A stretch of DNA of 64,000 bases from Hypomesus transpacificus (GCF_021917145.1 NW_025813700.1:1-64000); one strand, 5' to 3'; numbered from the stretch's first letter, positions 1-12,925 are shown. Numbers and translations are program-made. Notes: a model not told the origin generated them from the sequence alone.

Positions 1-391
1 GTAGACCACACACACACACACATCACACACACACACACATCACACACACATCACACATCACATACACACATCACACACACATTACAAGACGCACACACAC
101 AGAAGCTCAAACTTTTATGAGCACATTCTTTCACCAGCACAGAGATACACACACCCACTCACACAAGCTGCATTCATCACTCCAGAGAGAGAGAGAGCGA
201 GCGAGACTTATAGTCTCTCTTGTCGGGGAAAAGCGTATACGACGCAAGGATAAATCTATTCAAATGGCAGACAACTCTACGCTATTAAATCATCATGAGA
301 TGGAGAGTGATTGATTCCCAGATAGGAGCAGACACAAACTGACTGTTTGAGAGAGGCTCAGTACGATGTAAAGAGTGGAAAGTAATATTGC

Positions 392-422
<31 letters not shown>

Positions 423-936
423 ACAGCTGTTTACATTAGTGAGACCTGGCCTTGATTCAGGTGGAACATCTGTCATTAGATGTCAACTTTGAGGGTGTGT
501 GGTTGGTCATGACAGCGTCCGATAGGCCGTACTCACAGTATCTTCAGTTTGGTGTATTTAGAAAACACGTTGTCAGACAGACTGCTAATCTCGTTGCTTT
601 TCAGGGACCTGCAACAGAAGACCATATACACACAGAGACACACACACACACACAGACACATACACACACAACTAGAATGTAGACAATCTTGGGACGACAG
701 TCTATTTAAATGGACCCTAAGAGATTGGATTTGGTGGATTCATGAGGCCATTTTGCAGGCCAAATGAATTGGCAGTCCCGACAGAGACACACACACACAC
801 AATTAGAAACAATCTTTAACTGGCAAGATAAGAAACACAGAGTGTAGAAACAGGGGGAGAGACAAACACAGGGCCCACACACAGAAAGAGACAGACACAC
901 TCTCTCGTGACTAGACGGACGTGCCGGGATACTCAC
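1..936. other. rxfp2 intron sequence at the left edge
   Basis: No further receptor exon was recognised here. It holds CA-rich microsatellites (1-110, 630-672, 785-805), a short GTCT repeat (about 390-422) and otherwise unique sequence. The donor site of the last visible exon is at 931-936 on the minus strand. Confidence 0.5.
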
Positions 937-1517
937 AGCCAGGTAACGGTGACCGAGAGCTGAGGTACCTCATGCAAGTTGACCTCCACACATTGCACCT
1001 CGGTCATAATACAGTTACAGCTCTCTGGATACTGCTGCAACGCTACACACACATTCACGCACACACACGATTAACTACACAACCAAAGTGAAACACTAGC
1101 TAAATCATTACGTGAAGATTTACGCATGCAGGGAAACAGAAACTGTATACACACACATAAACACTTACAGCAATTATCGGGTAGAGGGGGATTTTGAGGA
1201 TTGGCATTCTGAACAAATATGTCAGCCCATCCACTATTATCCCCTTTAGAGATGAAAGAAAACATTGAATTAGACGAAGACAAGGAAAACTGACACACAC
1301 ACAGAAACACAGAACACACACACACGCAGAAACACAGAACACACACACGGACCACAGTTTTCCTCGTCGGCTCCGTTGGGGCAGTCTCGGTGGCCGTTGC
1401 ACTGCAGGGCCTGGGGCAGACACACAGTCACGTTCCCACAGGGGAACTGGCCCAGGGGACAAGTCTCTGCTGCCACCCTGCTGGGCACCAACGCTGGGGC
1501 TGGACACAGAGAGAGGG

Positions 1518-1599
<82 letters not shown>

Positions 1600-2518
1600 C
1601 AATCAGAGTCAACCAAATTATAACAAAATGTAAAGTAACCTACCGGGAACATTGGAAAGAAGAAACTAAAAGCCAAAGTCGATTAGAATGTTATCTAAAT
1701 TTAGGAAGAGATTATAATCTGGCAGAATATCTCTCTACTGTCAGAGATAGAAAGCAGAGACAGATCCTAACCAAGTACAGGCTCAGTGACCACCAATTGG
1801 CAATTGAAACAGGACGTCACAAAAAATCATGGCAACCAAAAGAAAACAGAATATGTGGTCACTGTTTGACAGGTGAGGTTGCGACAGAGATGCACTTCCT
1901 CTTACAATGTGAAACATTCAGTGCTATAAGAAATGGTTACTGGAACAAATTCCACTCCGTAACTTCAGATTTCAAGGTCTCCCCAGAGCCCTTCTCCTAG
2001 CAGAAGGAGACAGGGCAGACCTTGCTGCTAGCAGAAGAAGACAGGGCAGACCTTGCTCTCCTAGGAGAAGGAGACAAGGCAGACCTTGCTGCTAGGAGAA
2101 GGAGACAGGGCAGACCTTGCTGCTAGGAGAAGGAGACAGGGCAGACCTTGCTCTCCTAGCAGAAGGAGACAGGGCAGACCTTGCTCTCCTAGGAGAAGGA
2201 GACAGGACAGACCTTGCTGCTAGCAGAAGAAGACAGGGCAGACCTTGCTGCTAGGAGAAGGAGACAGGGCAGACCTTGCTCTCCTAGGAGAAGGAGACAG
2301 GGCAGACCTTGCTGCTAGGAGAAGGAGACAGGGCAGACCTTGCTGCTAGGAGAAGGAGACAGGGCAGACCTTGCTCTCCTAGGAGAAGGAGACAGGGCAT
2401 ACCTTGCTGCCCAGTATGTATCAATATGCCACAACCTGAGAGACAGTGAGTGACCTAGACACACAATGCACACAAGCAAAGTACACACACAACATATACC
2501 GTGTGTGTGACTGACGTG

Positions 2519-2573
<55 letters not shown>

Positions 2574-2737
2574 ACCAATCTTAAGGTTATGTTAAAATTT
2601 TTTCTTTAATCTGTAATCTTTCAACTGAATTTGCCATGTTTGGTTGATATTGTTTTGTGGTTCCACCGTTGCTTTGGCAATATGAACATTTGTTTCTTAA
2701 TGCCAATAAAACCAATCGAATTGAATTGAATTGAGGA

Positions 2738-2795
<58 letters not shown>

Positions 2796-3822
2796 GAAGG
2801 GAATATGCAACAATGTGTTTTGTTCACACACTAACCAATTATAGCCCTCGTAAAGAAAACAGTTAATCCACAAAAACATTCAATCCACTGCGGATAATTT
2901 GCTATGTTTTCTAGTTCTCCGCAAACAGAACAATCACAAACTCACACACACAAACACGCGCGCACGCACACACTCACACACCTTCATATTCTGGAAATAC
3001 TAATCCTTTCCCTCAGACGTGGACAAATGAAAATGCAAAGACCATTCTCCAATAAACGCTCAAATCAATGACGCCATCCCATGCCTCTCCATCCATCTTA
3101 TGGCCCATCTGTACCACGTTATCTTCTAATTGGATACAGGTCAAAGACAACCCTGGTGACTGCACTGGAAGACATCTGGAAGATGTTCTCACAATATTCG
3201 GGGAGGTTCTGTGGCCAATAATGCTTTGGAGAACATTTGAAATATCCCAAACCGCTCCAAGGTGTAAGCCACAAGGCCCAGAGATGATGATAATAATAAT
3301 AATAAAGTGTTTTACTGGCAAAATAACATTTGGAAGGAACTCCTGAAAAACGTTTTGCTATATGTTTGAAATAAAGTTGGAAAAATGGTAGGAAGGGGGG
3401 GGGGGGGCGATAAAAAAAAGAACATTCCCACTGGAGATGGGAACGTTTTGAGGACTTTTTCTAGGGGCTTGTGGAGTTCTGGCTGGTACACACACACTTC
3501 AATCTCTTCCACCCTGTTGACAGGAACACACTGATCCTCGCCTTGATGACTTGGAAAGCAAAAGACGGGAAAAGGAGGGGGGGTTCAAATAAAACATTTA
3601 GAACACCCCATAATGTGGGCTGGAGGAGAACATCAAAGTCTGTCCCAGGTATGAAAAGGGCATGTGTTTGTTAAGCTGTGAGTGACTCAGACAGCACACA
3701 CACACACACACAGAGACAGACAAACTAGACGAGTGCAGTAAAGACACTTTTAACAACATGATAGTCCGGTCTCCAGTTCTTCAAAGGTTGCTCGTGTACA
3801 CACCTAAGATAGAGAGAGAGAG

Positions 3823-3865
<43 letters not shown>

Positions 3866-4413
3866 CAGGGACAGGGACAGGGAGAGAGAGAAAAATAAAT
3901 AGACAAATACCAATACAAAGAGAGAGAAAACACCGGTTTTCGGACGGAATATTTACTGCCTTGTTGATGTGGCACAAACGTCAAGCAGCCAGCTGGACTG
4001 TGCTTTTGGTGCAGGGATGAGTTTGCTTTTAACGCCATACCACTTCCTTCTCCGATCCAGCTGCCTTCGCCTTGATCAGACGCAGGCAAGGAGCCCGAAG
4101 GGTAATCCCCCCGAAATCCTCTTTCTTTCCACCCTTTCTTTCGAGTGCGTTTATCGCTCTCCTCCTTAGCCCTCCCTTAGACCTTCTCCTCCTGCATTCC
4201 CTGCCATGCTCCAATCTCTGGATCGCTCTCGTCGACAGAGACCTTGAAGTTAAGTGCTCAGAGTTAGAGAGATTTTGCGGTTCAAACTGTTGGGCCAGGT
4301 CAAATTGGACTTTGGTTACAGATGTATGAAGTACCTGGCGAGGGTTATGATTATATGTATAGGATTTTGATTTATTTATCTTCTGAAAGAGAGCGTGTGC
4401 GTCTGTGTGTGTC

Positions 4414-4487
<74 letters not shown>

Positions 4488-6640
4488 AGTTTCACCAAGA
4501 GAAAATGTTCTCCTGTGACGGAAAGCCACACAGAATACCTTGACTCGGAAGGTTTCGCCACCATTATCGATAAATCCTTAGAATGCTAGGCTCATAGATC
4601 CCTTCCTACCCTCTCCTCTCCACACACACACACACACACACACACACGCTCCAAAGTCCTCTCACTGGCCCGTGTTTCTGACTGTGGCTATTAACCTGTG
4701 AGTGGAGCGCAGCAGACGCACTTGAACCTTAATAATTGAATTGAGAGGAAGACAGAGACTATTATCCAAGCATGGAGCTCAAGGACCCCAGCGACACATG
4801 GAAACACTGAGGCCATCCTGCCGAGAAACTGGACCGAATTTCCGTAGGCCTATGTGGGGAGTGTGTTGGTGTGCGTGTGTTTGTGTGTTGGTGTGCGTGT
4901 GTTTGTGTGCCGTGGGTGTGTGAATGCGGATGCCGAAAAATTGACATGTGTTTATTTATTACATGTTTTGATCTAAATTGATGTACAAATAGCAAGTCTG
5001 CAGATAATCAGGGACTGTGTGGTGCTAACAGTATTTCAAGGGTTAGTGCCAAGGAACTGTCTGTTTCTTTATCATATACAGTGCAACATTAATCACCATT
5101 AATCTGATTATAGGACAGTGCAACCATAACAACAATATAATATCTCACGTGCAACATTGTAAAAAAGTACACCAAGACGGTCAAACCCTGTTCCTGGAGA
5201 TCTACCCCCTAGGTTCCCTAACAAAAAACACAATACTATGAGTATACTGAAATATGGATAGTACACTTTAAGTTCACTTTTGATATACTTTTAAGAAGTA
5301 CACTTAGAAAAAAGTTCACTTTTGATGTACTTTTAAGTATGCTTTGAAAATAATTTACTTTTGTAAGAAGTATACTTAGAAAAGTTCACTTTTGATATAC
5401 TTTTAAGAAGTATGCTTAGAAACAGAAAATGGTATACATCTCTTCTGGAGTAGGTTGTACGTTTTCTATTATTATACAGCAAGAACAGTCCAAATAATTT
5501 AAGTACATCATAGGTTACATTTTTTAGATACATCTCATTCTAATTATTAATGTCTATGAAAATATGTTATGTATTGCACATTTAATTTTTAATTTAACTT
5601 TTTTGGTATTGAAGCTGTAACCTTAATTACTGCCAAAACATTCTGAAGCCCAATAATCTTATACTTATAATTATCAATTGGAATATTAATGGAAAAAAAC
5701 CGAAAAGGCTACTCGAGAAAGAAGCAGAAGTACACTTAGAAAAAAGTTCACTGTTGATGTACTTTTAAGTATGCTTTGGAAATAATGCTGCTGGAAGGGG
5801 TTATACTAAGTATACTTACAAAATAAACTCGAAGTATATTTATTTTTTGTAAGGGTTTTCACTCCAAGCTCAGTTGTAACAAACATGGCTCCCATTGTCA
5901 AGTGCTAAAACCAGAATAGGAGTCAAGTGTGCTGGGTAAGGGTTGGAATGACAACGTACATTAGGTTTGCTTCCCTCGAACAGGGTTGGGTCATCCCACT
6001 TTGTACATTGTGTCCACAAGTTTAAAATATTTTTACATAACTCAATGTACTAATGAGCACACCCTCAGGGGTGAACCTTTTGACACATTATGGAAACACC
6101 TAGGGCTATGTGCACTTGTTCATTTCATACCAACAGGTTTCATTCAATTCTTGTGATCGGTTACAAGACAGTTTTCGACAAAATATATGCTTCGTCTGAA
6201 CACGCACACAAACGCACGCACACGCACGCACGCAAGATTGTGCGCAATCAATTTCACCCTTCATTGCAATTTAGCAACTTCTATTCCAAGCTGTCATACA
6301 TGATTGGTTAATTTGCAGACCGAGAAGAAATTAAATTACAATCGGACGGGGTCTACAGTGTCATCTTGTTAAAGTCCGCTGCAATTGTCAGTTATAATTG
6401 ATTGAATAAAAACTCACTTCTGGAGAAACCCGTGTCTCGTTAGCAAACAAAGAGTCAATTATAGGAGTTTATATTGTTATGACCAACGACACAAACAACA
6501 TAAATATACAATATATATCCATGCGAAATAAAGTTTAGTTCAATTCGCCGCCTACCTATGCTGGCTGATTCTGTCAGATGCATAACCAGGACCAAAGCCC
6601 ATACATTCACTCTCAGGGTCTTAACTTTCACCATCTTCAT
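937..6640 (-). CDS. rxfp2: Relaxin family peptide receptor 2-like, 5' coding exons (gene continues beyond the left edge)
   Basis: Four exons splice in phase: 6556-6640 (signal peptide), 1353-1499 (LDL-receptor class A module), 1169-1243 (linker) and 937-1042 (LRR N-terminal cap). The first exon begins MKMVKVKTLRVNVWALVLVM, a basic then hydrophobic leader. The LDLa module has six cysteines (CPLGQFPC...CLPQALQC...DCPNGADEENC) and the acidic calcium-binding cluster. It is followed by CGDNSGWADIF, close to the linker of RXFP1/RXFP2, then by a CNC...QC cap as in leucine-rich repeat receptors. In this family the LDLa module is needed for G-protein signalling after relaxin/INSL3 binding to the LRR ectodomain. 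The remaining LRRs and seven-helix domain must lie left of base 937. Naming it rxfp2 rather than rxfp1 rests partly on its position next to b3glct, as in human. The LDLa exon donor (gtccgt) is weak and runs straight into a TG tract. Confidence 0.85.
1511..1598. repeat. (GA)n microsatellite
   Basis: A nearly perfect dinucleotide run about 88 bp long, starting 11 bp upstream (in transcript sense) of the rxfp2 LDLa exon acceptor. In the minus-strand transcript it reads (CU)n and therefore extends the polypyrimidine tract of that splice site. Confidence 0.95.
1630..2000 (+). pseudogene. Non-LTR retrotransposon (LINE) reverse-transcriptase C-terminal remnant
   Basis: An open stretch reads LTKYRLSDHQLAIETGRHKK and then RICGHCLTGEVATEMHFLLQC. 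The C-x2-C...H-x4-C pattern resembles the zinc-binding tail found after the reverse transcriptase in LINE polyproteins. The frame ends at 2000, where a minisatellite takes over. There is no reverse-transcriptase core, so this is a 5'-truncated dead copy. It lies inside rxfp2 intron 1 on the strand opposite to the gene. Which LINE clade it belongs to cannot be settled by eye. Confidence 0.6.
1985..2410. repeat. Minisatellite, unit about 30-36 bp, about 12 copies
   Basis: Copies of a unit containing GGAGACAGGGCAGACCTTGC, alternating between CTGCTAGGAGAA and TCTCCTAGGAGAA linkers. It begins exactly where the LINE reading frame ends, and two unit variants are interspersed, suggesting higher-order duplication. 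Confidence 0.9.
2521..2570. repeat. (TA)n microsatellite
   Basis: About 24 uninterrupted TA units in rxfp2 intron 1. Confidence 0.95.
2580..2736 (+). mobile_element. LINE 3' tail
   Basis: The sequence ends with CCAATAAAACC followed by short AATTG repeats, a typical 3' end of fish LINEs that finish in a short tandem repeat. Together with the reverse-transcriptase remnant at 1630-2000 it appears to be one element split by a minisatellite and a TA tract. Only orientation and position link the two parts. Confidence 0.5.
2734..2796. repeat. (GA)n then poly-G tract
   Basis: A GA run of about 50 bp followed by about 13 G. Confidence 0.9.
3812..3880. repeat. (GA)n followed by GGGACA repeats
   Basis: Simple repeat in rxfp2 intron 1: a GA run and then three GGGACA units. 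Confidence 0.9.
4419..4484. repeat. (GA)n microsatellite
   Basis: About 33 GA units in rxfp2 intron 1, directly after a short TG-rich stretch. Confidence 0.95.
5216..5855. mobile_element. Candidate MITE rich in AAGTATACTT-type palindromes
   Basis: The ends are inverted copies: CCCTAACAAAAAA at the left and TTTTTTGTAAGGG at the right. Inside are many copies of AAGTATACTT, AAGTACACTT and TTTTAAGTATGCTTTGAAAATAA, themselves near-palindromic. No coding frame. Similar sequence, mostly in the opposite orientation, occurs at about 33885-34600 in medag intron 1. Flanking target-site duplication was not resolved, so the transposon class is open. Confidence 0.5.
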
Positions 6641-8513
6641 GATGATGTGTTCGTATTCCAGATTTAAAAATGCCAGTTAGAAGTCCTTGGCGACGCAGGA
6701 TAACATTGTACCATAGACACACCAGAGTTGCGTCTCTCTGAGCCGCGTCATATTCAGAGCATACATGAAACATCCAGGTTTCACCCCCTGTTAATTCCTC
6801 TCCGCCATACACACAGTGAAAGAAGTGACAGATTTTGTAGGTGCGCAGGAGCAGTGGAATTCTTTCTCTTTCTCTCTCTGTCTCTTTCTCTCGCGGACTC
6901 TCTCTACCAGCCAATGGGACAGTCACTACATGCATCGACCCCACCCACAGATACCTAAGTGGAGACACTGCGTCATTCCGTCAGCGATGGATTCAATGAC
7001 TGTGGATCTGGTCACAATTTTAGAAAAACATGAATTCAGTAAGAGTTGTGCATTTTTGACCTGATATGAGTTGTCTGTTTAAACTAGTAAACCGTACAAA
7101 CAGTCATTTATGTGAAAGCTTGTTGTGTGGAGTTACACATCAGAGGTTAGGGTGCATGCCTTCTAGCAAGTAAGTAATGATGTATCATGCTCAAAGCCCC
7201 CCTGGCCTGTACTGTACGTTTCTTTGGATAAAAGTCTCAACTTCAATCCATTAACCCGAACAAAGGAATTTGTGTTCGGACCTACACCCTGGGGGTGAAC
7301 ACCAACCACCCACCAGCCGGATGGAAGCCTTCTCTGTCCTGTGGCTATACGCCTCAGATTATGAGGGACTGGATGGTGAGGGCTGGCGTGTGCCTGTGTG
7401 TCTGTGTGTGTTTGTGTGTGTGTGTGTGTGTGTGGTGGTGGTAGGGGGGGGGGAGTTTGAGACGGTCCTTACGCGACCTTTTAATCCAACAGCCTGACTG
7501 TGGAGCCTAAAAATGTGTTAGGGTGCGATAAGAAATGGATCTCAGATGTCCATAGTCTTTTGTTTTCACATCTCACGCCCTCGCGCACACCAGCGAGAAT
7601 ACACACGCACGTTCCTGCATGTTCATTGTTCAGGTAAATCTGACGTCCTCCTTTTTATGTGTGTCCATCCCTTCTTTTGTACACTATAAAACGTTGCACA
7701 TCTGATTAGAAGGAAAGAGATTGTCGTGGACCACCTGAGTGCCTGATTGAAATAAGCTGGCAACGGCACTGGCACCTGCCCACTGGAAGTTACGGTTTCC
7801 CTGCCAAACATTCCAGGTTCACTGAGTGGTGGCCATGCCTCTTGCTAGCTATGCCTCTGAATATCACAGAACACTTCAGATACAAGCCATTTGTTATTTT
7901 CAGTGATTTGGGGGGTAAATTCAAGGAGGGGGTGGGGGGAGAGAGGGAGGGAGGGAGGGAGGGAAGGAGGGAAGGAGGGAGGGAGGCGGAAAGAGAACAG
8001 AATCAGATCTGATTAACGTGGAGAGCGAAACCAGCTAAATTTATTTCTACCCAGGGATCAAGCCTTACCATCTGTGAGAGATTATGCTTGGTGTCATGGG
8101 TAACACAGCCACACACAAACTCCTTTTATTTGGAGATCAGTCGTGAGTGGACTTGTGGCAGCTGGATGGACAAATGCACAGGGCCCTGGTGTGTGTGTGC
8201 TGGGAGTTGGAAGACAGTAAAATAGTTTGCGGAGAAAGGAAAGAGAATGGGGGCAGATGCAGAGATACATTTGCAATGCCTATTTTCTCAGCATCGTGCA
8301 TATTGGATACATCTAATATAGATCCCAAAAGTAGGATTCACATTTAATGATTTAATATGATTATCTACCAACTAAAACATTCATCTCTGTTTTTCAACAG
8401 AAATTGTCATTAGCATCGGTTTGACACCAGTGGATTAGTCTAGAATGGCCCACAGACTGAAATACACAGAGGCTGAAATACACAGCAACACACTTTCAAG
8501 TTCGACAAAATAC

Positions 8514-8552
8514 TTCCCCCCCCCCCACCCTCCCCCCCCCCCCCCCCCCACC
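8514..8552. repeat. Poly-C tract
   Basis: About 35 C interrupted by two ACC/TCC triplets. G-quadruplex potential on the minus strand. Confidence 0.9.
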
Positions 8553-9407
8553 CCTCAGTGGAGACAGAGAAGCATGACCAACACAACCCAAATGTTTCCT
8601 CGATGAAATTCGGTTCTTGTTTCAACACGGAGGCCCCTGAGAACATGTCCGTGTACAGATAGAACGTCCTAAAGAGGAACCATCAGAACAGGCTTCTAGT
8701 TGCTCCAAACAGAACGCTTTGGACACAGGAAGTGGGTGGAGGACTGAAGATATTGCCCAACTGTCTGATGTTCCAAAACAACTTCTCTCGTGATGAGCTT
8801 TGAGCCGTAAGGACACATCTCAACATCTCTGGAGAAAACACCACGACCGTGAACCACGCTAGGGGGTTGAAACACACACACACACACACTGGCGAATGAA
8901 GTCTAATGAAAATAATGATGTCTCAGCCGTATCAAGGGTCAAACATTTTCACAAATAAGCCCAAAACACACACAGATTACAACCCCTGTCTATGCACGCA
9001 CACACACACACAAAGTGCTAGGCCGTTTTCCATCTGTCTATGTTATCATATTAGCCCTTGCCTAAACTCTTTAGTGCCCAGTTTGGCTTGGCAGTGAACC
9101 CCTCGGTGTCATTGGGAATTCAGTTGGCTGACGAGACTGCTGTTAATGTCTACAGCATGTGTTGTATATGTGTGTGTGTGTGCCTGTGTTTGTCATAAGA
9201 AGAAGGAGAAACTTGTATTTACATCGCAGTTGTCATAACTGTCTCCAGGGGTCATGACAAATGGTAGTCCACACGCGGGGGGTGAGGACAATAAAAAAAA
9301 AAAAAGATTTTACTAACAGATGGTGGCCACTCTCTCCAAAGATGTTGTGTGTCCATGAATCATAGGGAGTGTGTGTTGTCTTGTCCTTTCTGGGATTGTG
9401 TGAACAT

Positions 9408-9598
9408 TACATTTACATTTAGTCATTTAGCAGACGCTGAGCGGTTAGGGAATCAGGCTACCAATCAGAAGGTTGTCGGTTTGAATCCCGGAGGTGCCAA
9501 ATGACGTAGTGTACTTTACCCTACTCGCCTCGGGGGAATGTCCCCGTACTTACTGTAAGTCGCTCTGGATAAGAGCGTCTGCAAAATGTAAATGTAAA
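9408..9598 (+). mobile_element. tRNA-derived SINE
   Basis: Contains an A-box-like GAGCGGTTAGGG, a B-box-like GGTTTGAATCCC, and the 3' body CTGTAAGTCGCTCTGGATAA / GAGCGTCTGC shared with other copies here. The left end is fused to an extra piece of SINE tail (ACATTTAGTCATTTAGCAGA), so it is probably a composite of two insertions. Confidence 0.8.
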
Positions 9599-9961
9599 AC
9601 AGTACCAGGCTGTGGTGAATATTTTGAACGAAGGTTGTCTGTTCTACAGTGTTGGGCATCATAACCCCACCATGACTGCCGTTCCTCGGTCCCTCATCTG
9701 AGAGGATAGAATAGGATTAGGAATTATTCGTCCATCGTTTGTCCCAATGCCTGTGACCTTCTGGTGCCCATTCTGAACAATAGGAATGATTGCGTAAGGA
9801 TCCCTTTGAAAGTTACGCTGGGATTAGCCACTGGGAAACAGCTATTGTGAAGGAAAAGCTGGAAGGCTGGGATGGTTGTAACTGGGATGTAGCCAGTGTT
9901 GCAGTGGTGTGGTGTTGTCTTCATGTACCACCCCCTCTCTGTGCCAGAATGGAGCTGTTAG

Positions 9962-10205
9962 CTCGTTAAGGACTACACCTCGTTAAGGAATACACCTAGT
10001 TAAGGAATACCCCTCGTTTAGGAATACACCTTGTTAAGGATTACACCTCATTAAGGAATACACCTCATTTAGGAATACACCTTGTTAAGGAATACACCTC
10101 ATTAAGGAATACACCTGTTTAGGAATGTACCTCGTTAAGGAATACACCTCGTTTAGGAATGCACCTCGTTAAGGAATACACCTCGTTTAGGAATACACCT
10201 GGAAC
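9962..10205. repeat. Minisatellite, unit 17-18 bp, about 14 copies
   Basis: Repeats of CGTTAAGGAATACACCT with CGTTTAGGAATACACCT variants. The two variants alternate in the right half, indicating a two-unit higher-order repeat. Confidence 0.9.
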
Positions 10206-11754
10206 ACAACTTGTTATGGAGCTCAACTGGTCATGGAGCTCAACTGGTTAAGGAAACACACTGTTTGGTGGCCGGTTTGCCACTCCCTGTCTGCCTGTGT
10301 GTCTTCCTGTCTGTCTGTCCACTTCTCTCCTAAGCAGGGTGGGCAAGCTGAATCTGGCCAGGGCCAGTTTTCGAACCTGGGACACACAAATGTGGGGAGG
10401 CTAAAGGAAACCATTGTTGTTGTCAGATTACTGGGTGGTTGTAATTGGTTTCCTTTCAGATCTTTGTATATCCAGAGAATAAATAAAACCTGTCTTTCTC
10501 ACCCTTTTAAAAAAGTGAAATGAATGCTATACGGAGTGTGTGTGTGTGAGAGAGAGAGAGAGTTTGTATGTGTTCCTCTTTGCGATGAACACTGTGTGCT
10601 GTTTTCACATGTAGCTGAAGGGTTCAACAACACAGGCTGAAGCATCGAGCGGACAAACTCTGGCAGTGTTGGGGAAATCATCACATAATCTCCCTGGAAC
10701 AATACCATAACAGTCTGGGTCGGCTAACTGACACTTACATTTAGATGTCATTTAGAGATACAAATTAAGGTCTGTTTGCTTTTATTACCATCATGCTATC
10801 AACAAGGCATTTTGGCCGGGAGAATTACCGCTCATTGGATATTTTTGGCTTTTCCAACAACCGTGCCACATTCAACATCACCATGTATTCACACCTAAAT
10901 GCCACGAGTTGCTGCCACGTGATTGGCTGATTAGACATGATAATAAAGGGGTTGTGAGTGGATAAAACAATCATCAACATTGAGGAGAACATTGGGTAGA
11001 CTGGGGGGGAAAGAGCAAGAAGGGAAATGAAGAGATTGGCAGGTGAGTGCAGCGGAGAGACAAGGAGAAAGAGGTGGAGACAGAGAGAGAAAACCACAGT
11101 GAGAAAGTCAAGGAAACCACGATAGAGAGCACAGATTTTGAGAGGTGGGAACGATTGCTATATGACGAGATGGAAAGTGGAAAAAGAGACAGAGAGAGAG
11201 AGGCAGAACCTCAGCGGGGTGAGATTGAAATGAACAGAGATGAGGGGGGGATGGTGGGGGGGGTACTTAATTTCCGTCACACTAAGAAAAGAGAGAGGCA
11301 AAGAACACCGGAGGGCAAGGAAGAGGTAGACATGGAGAGAGAGGGGGGGGGGGGGGGGCAGAGGGAGTCAAAAAAGAAAGAGGGGGCTGGAAGGAAACGG
11401 AGACTGGACACAATGAGACAGGACAAGGAGGCTGATTTATGGACAACAACAAAACGCAGAGCCTAGAATGAGCTGATTGAAGTGACAGAGAGTAGCGAGA
11501 GGAGAACGTTCAGGAAGATCACATGTTCGGAGGAAAACTAAATATGTGAAAAAGGCAGGGACTGTGAAAGAAAAAAAACTGAACAACAAGAAGCGGGAGT
11601 TGTGTTTGCGCACGCAATTTAGAATATAGTGGGATGGAAACTGTTTCCCGCCTTATCTTATGCGTTCAGTGGTGGATCTAAGGGGTGGCAAGGGGTGGCA
11701 GCTGCCACCCCAATAATATATATTTTTTTGTATGCATTTAGCAGACGCTTTTAT

Positions 11755-11792
11755 CCTAACCCTAACCCTAACCCTAACCCTAACCCTAACCC
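11755..11792. repeat. Interstitial telomere-type repeat (CCTAAC)6
   Basis: Six perfect CCTAAC units plus two bases follow directly after GCATTTAGCAGACGCTTTTAT, a fragment of the SINE-type tail that normally continues CCAAAGCGACTTACA. The telomeric hexamer therefore starts inside a mobile-element fragment. Confidence 0.95.
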
Positions 11793-12244
11793 TTTTCGCC
11801 CCACATAATATCCGTTATGGGAATATCGCTTGTTTTGATGCGGACTATTTTCCGCAATTATCATTCTCTACGCTATAATAGCGTAGCGAATGATAATTGA
11901 GGAAAATGTAGGCCTATTGTGGGGTTTCTAGTGCCTATAGGAGGAGTAACCCTGCTCTTGCGTCACAGTGACATGGGGGAAGTATGAGGTCTCGTTCTGT
12001 TCCCGAAATGTCCACAAAGATTTTAGCGGTGGGAGCAAGTGTATGATTCTGTGTTTAATATATGTGTGTGCGCTGGTATGGGGGACTTATTTGTTTCTGC
12101 GGTCATCATTATAGGTAAATACTTATTATGTGTCCGTCTCCAGGACAAGGGGGAACTATTTTCAAAATGTGAAAGGATGACTTTGGGAACAATACACATC
12201 TGGCACCAGCTTGAGCATATGCACTTGTTTTGTTCTATGTTTTC

Positions 12245-12325
12245 CTGTCTCTCTGTCTCTCTGTCTCTCTGTCTCTCTGTCTCTCTGTCTCTCTGTCTCT
12301 CTGTCTCGCTCTCTCGCTCTCTCTC
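12245..12325. repeat. (CTGTCT)n and CT-rich simple repeat
   Basis: About ten CTGTCTCT units followed by CGCTCTCT. Simple repeat only. Confidence 0.9.
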
Positions 12326-12699
12326 ACACATTATATTCATTTTGGGATGACACTTTTATCCAAGGCGACGTTTGAGATGCATACACACGCGCACGCACAT
12401 TCATGACCAATCCCTCCTGTTGTTTTTCCTATTTGATTTGCATTAAAACCAAAAGTAATCCAGAGGCAGATAGGCCCAGTCCTATCAGCGTGCTTACTGT
12501 GGACTCGCTGGGGCTGTTATCATTGGGCAGGACTGAACACAAGGTGCCACGTGGGACCCTTCCACTCATTCCCCCTCGTCTGAAACGTTACACACCATCA
12601 CCGAAGGAGAGCCATCGCTGTTTCCATGGGAATAGATGTCACAGTGACACAAGCCTCGAGCCCGTTTCTCACAGAGACAGACCAGAGAAAAGACCATGA

Positions 12700-12709
12700 A
12701 GAAGAAGAA

Positions 12710-12756
<47 letters not shown>

Positions 12757-12880
12757 ACAGAGAGAGATAGAGAGAAGACAGACAGAGAGAGAGAGAGAGA
12801 AGACAGAGAGAGGACAGAGAGAGGACAGAGAGAGAGAGAGAGAGACAGAAGACAGAGAGAGAGAGAGGACAGACAGAGAG

Positions 12881-12925
<45 letters not shown>

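Noticed and set aside
9962-10205. Possible CRISPR-like array of 17-bp repeats
   Set aside because: There are no spacers between units, and this is a vertebrate genome; it is a simple minisatellite.
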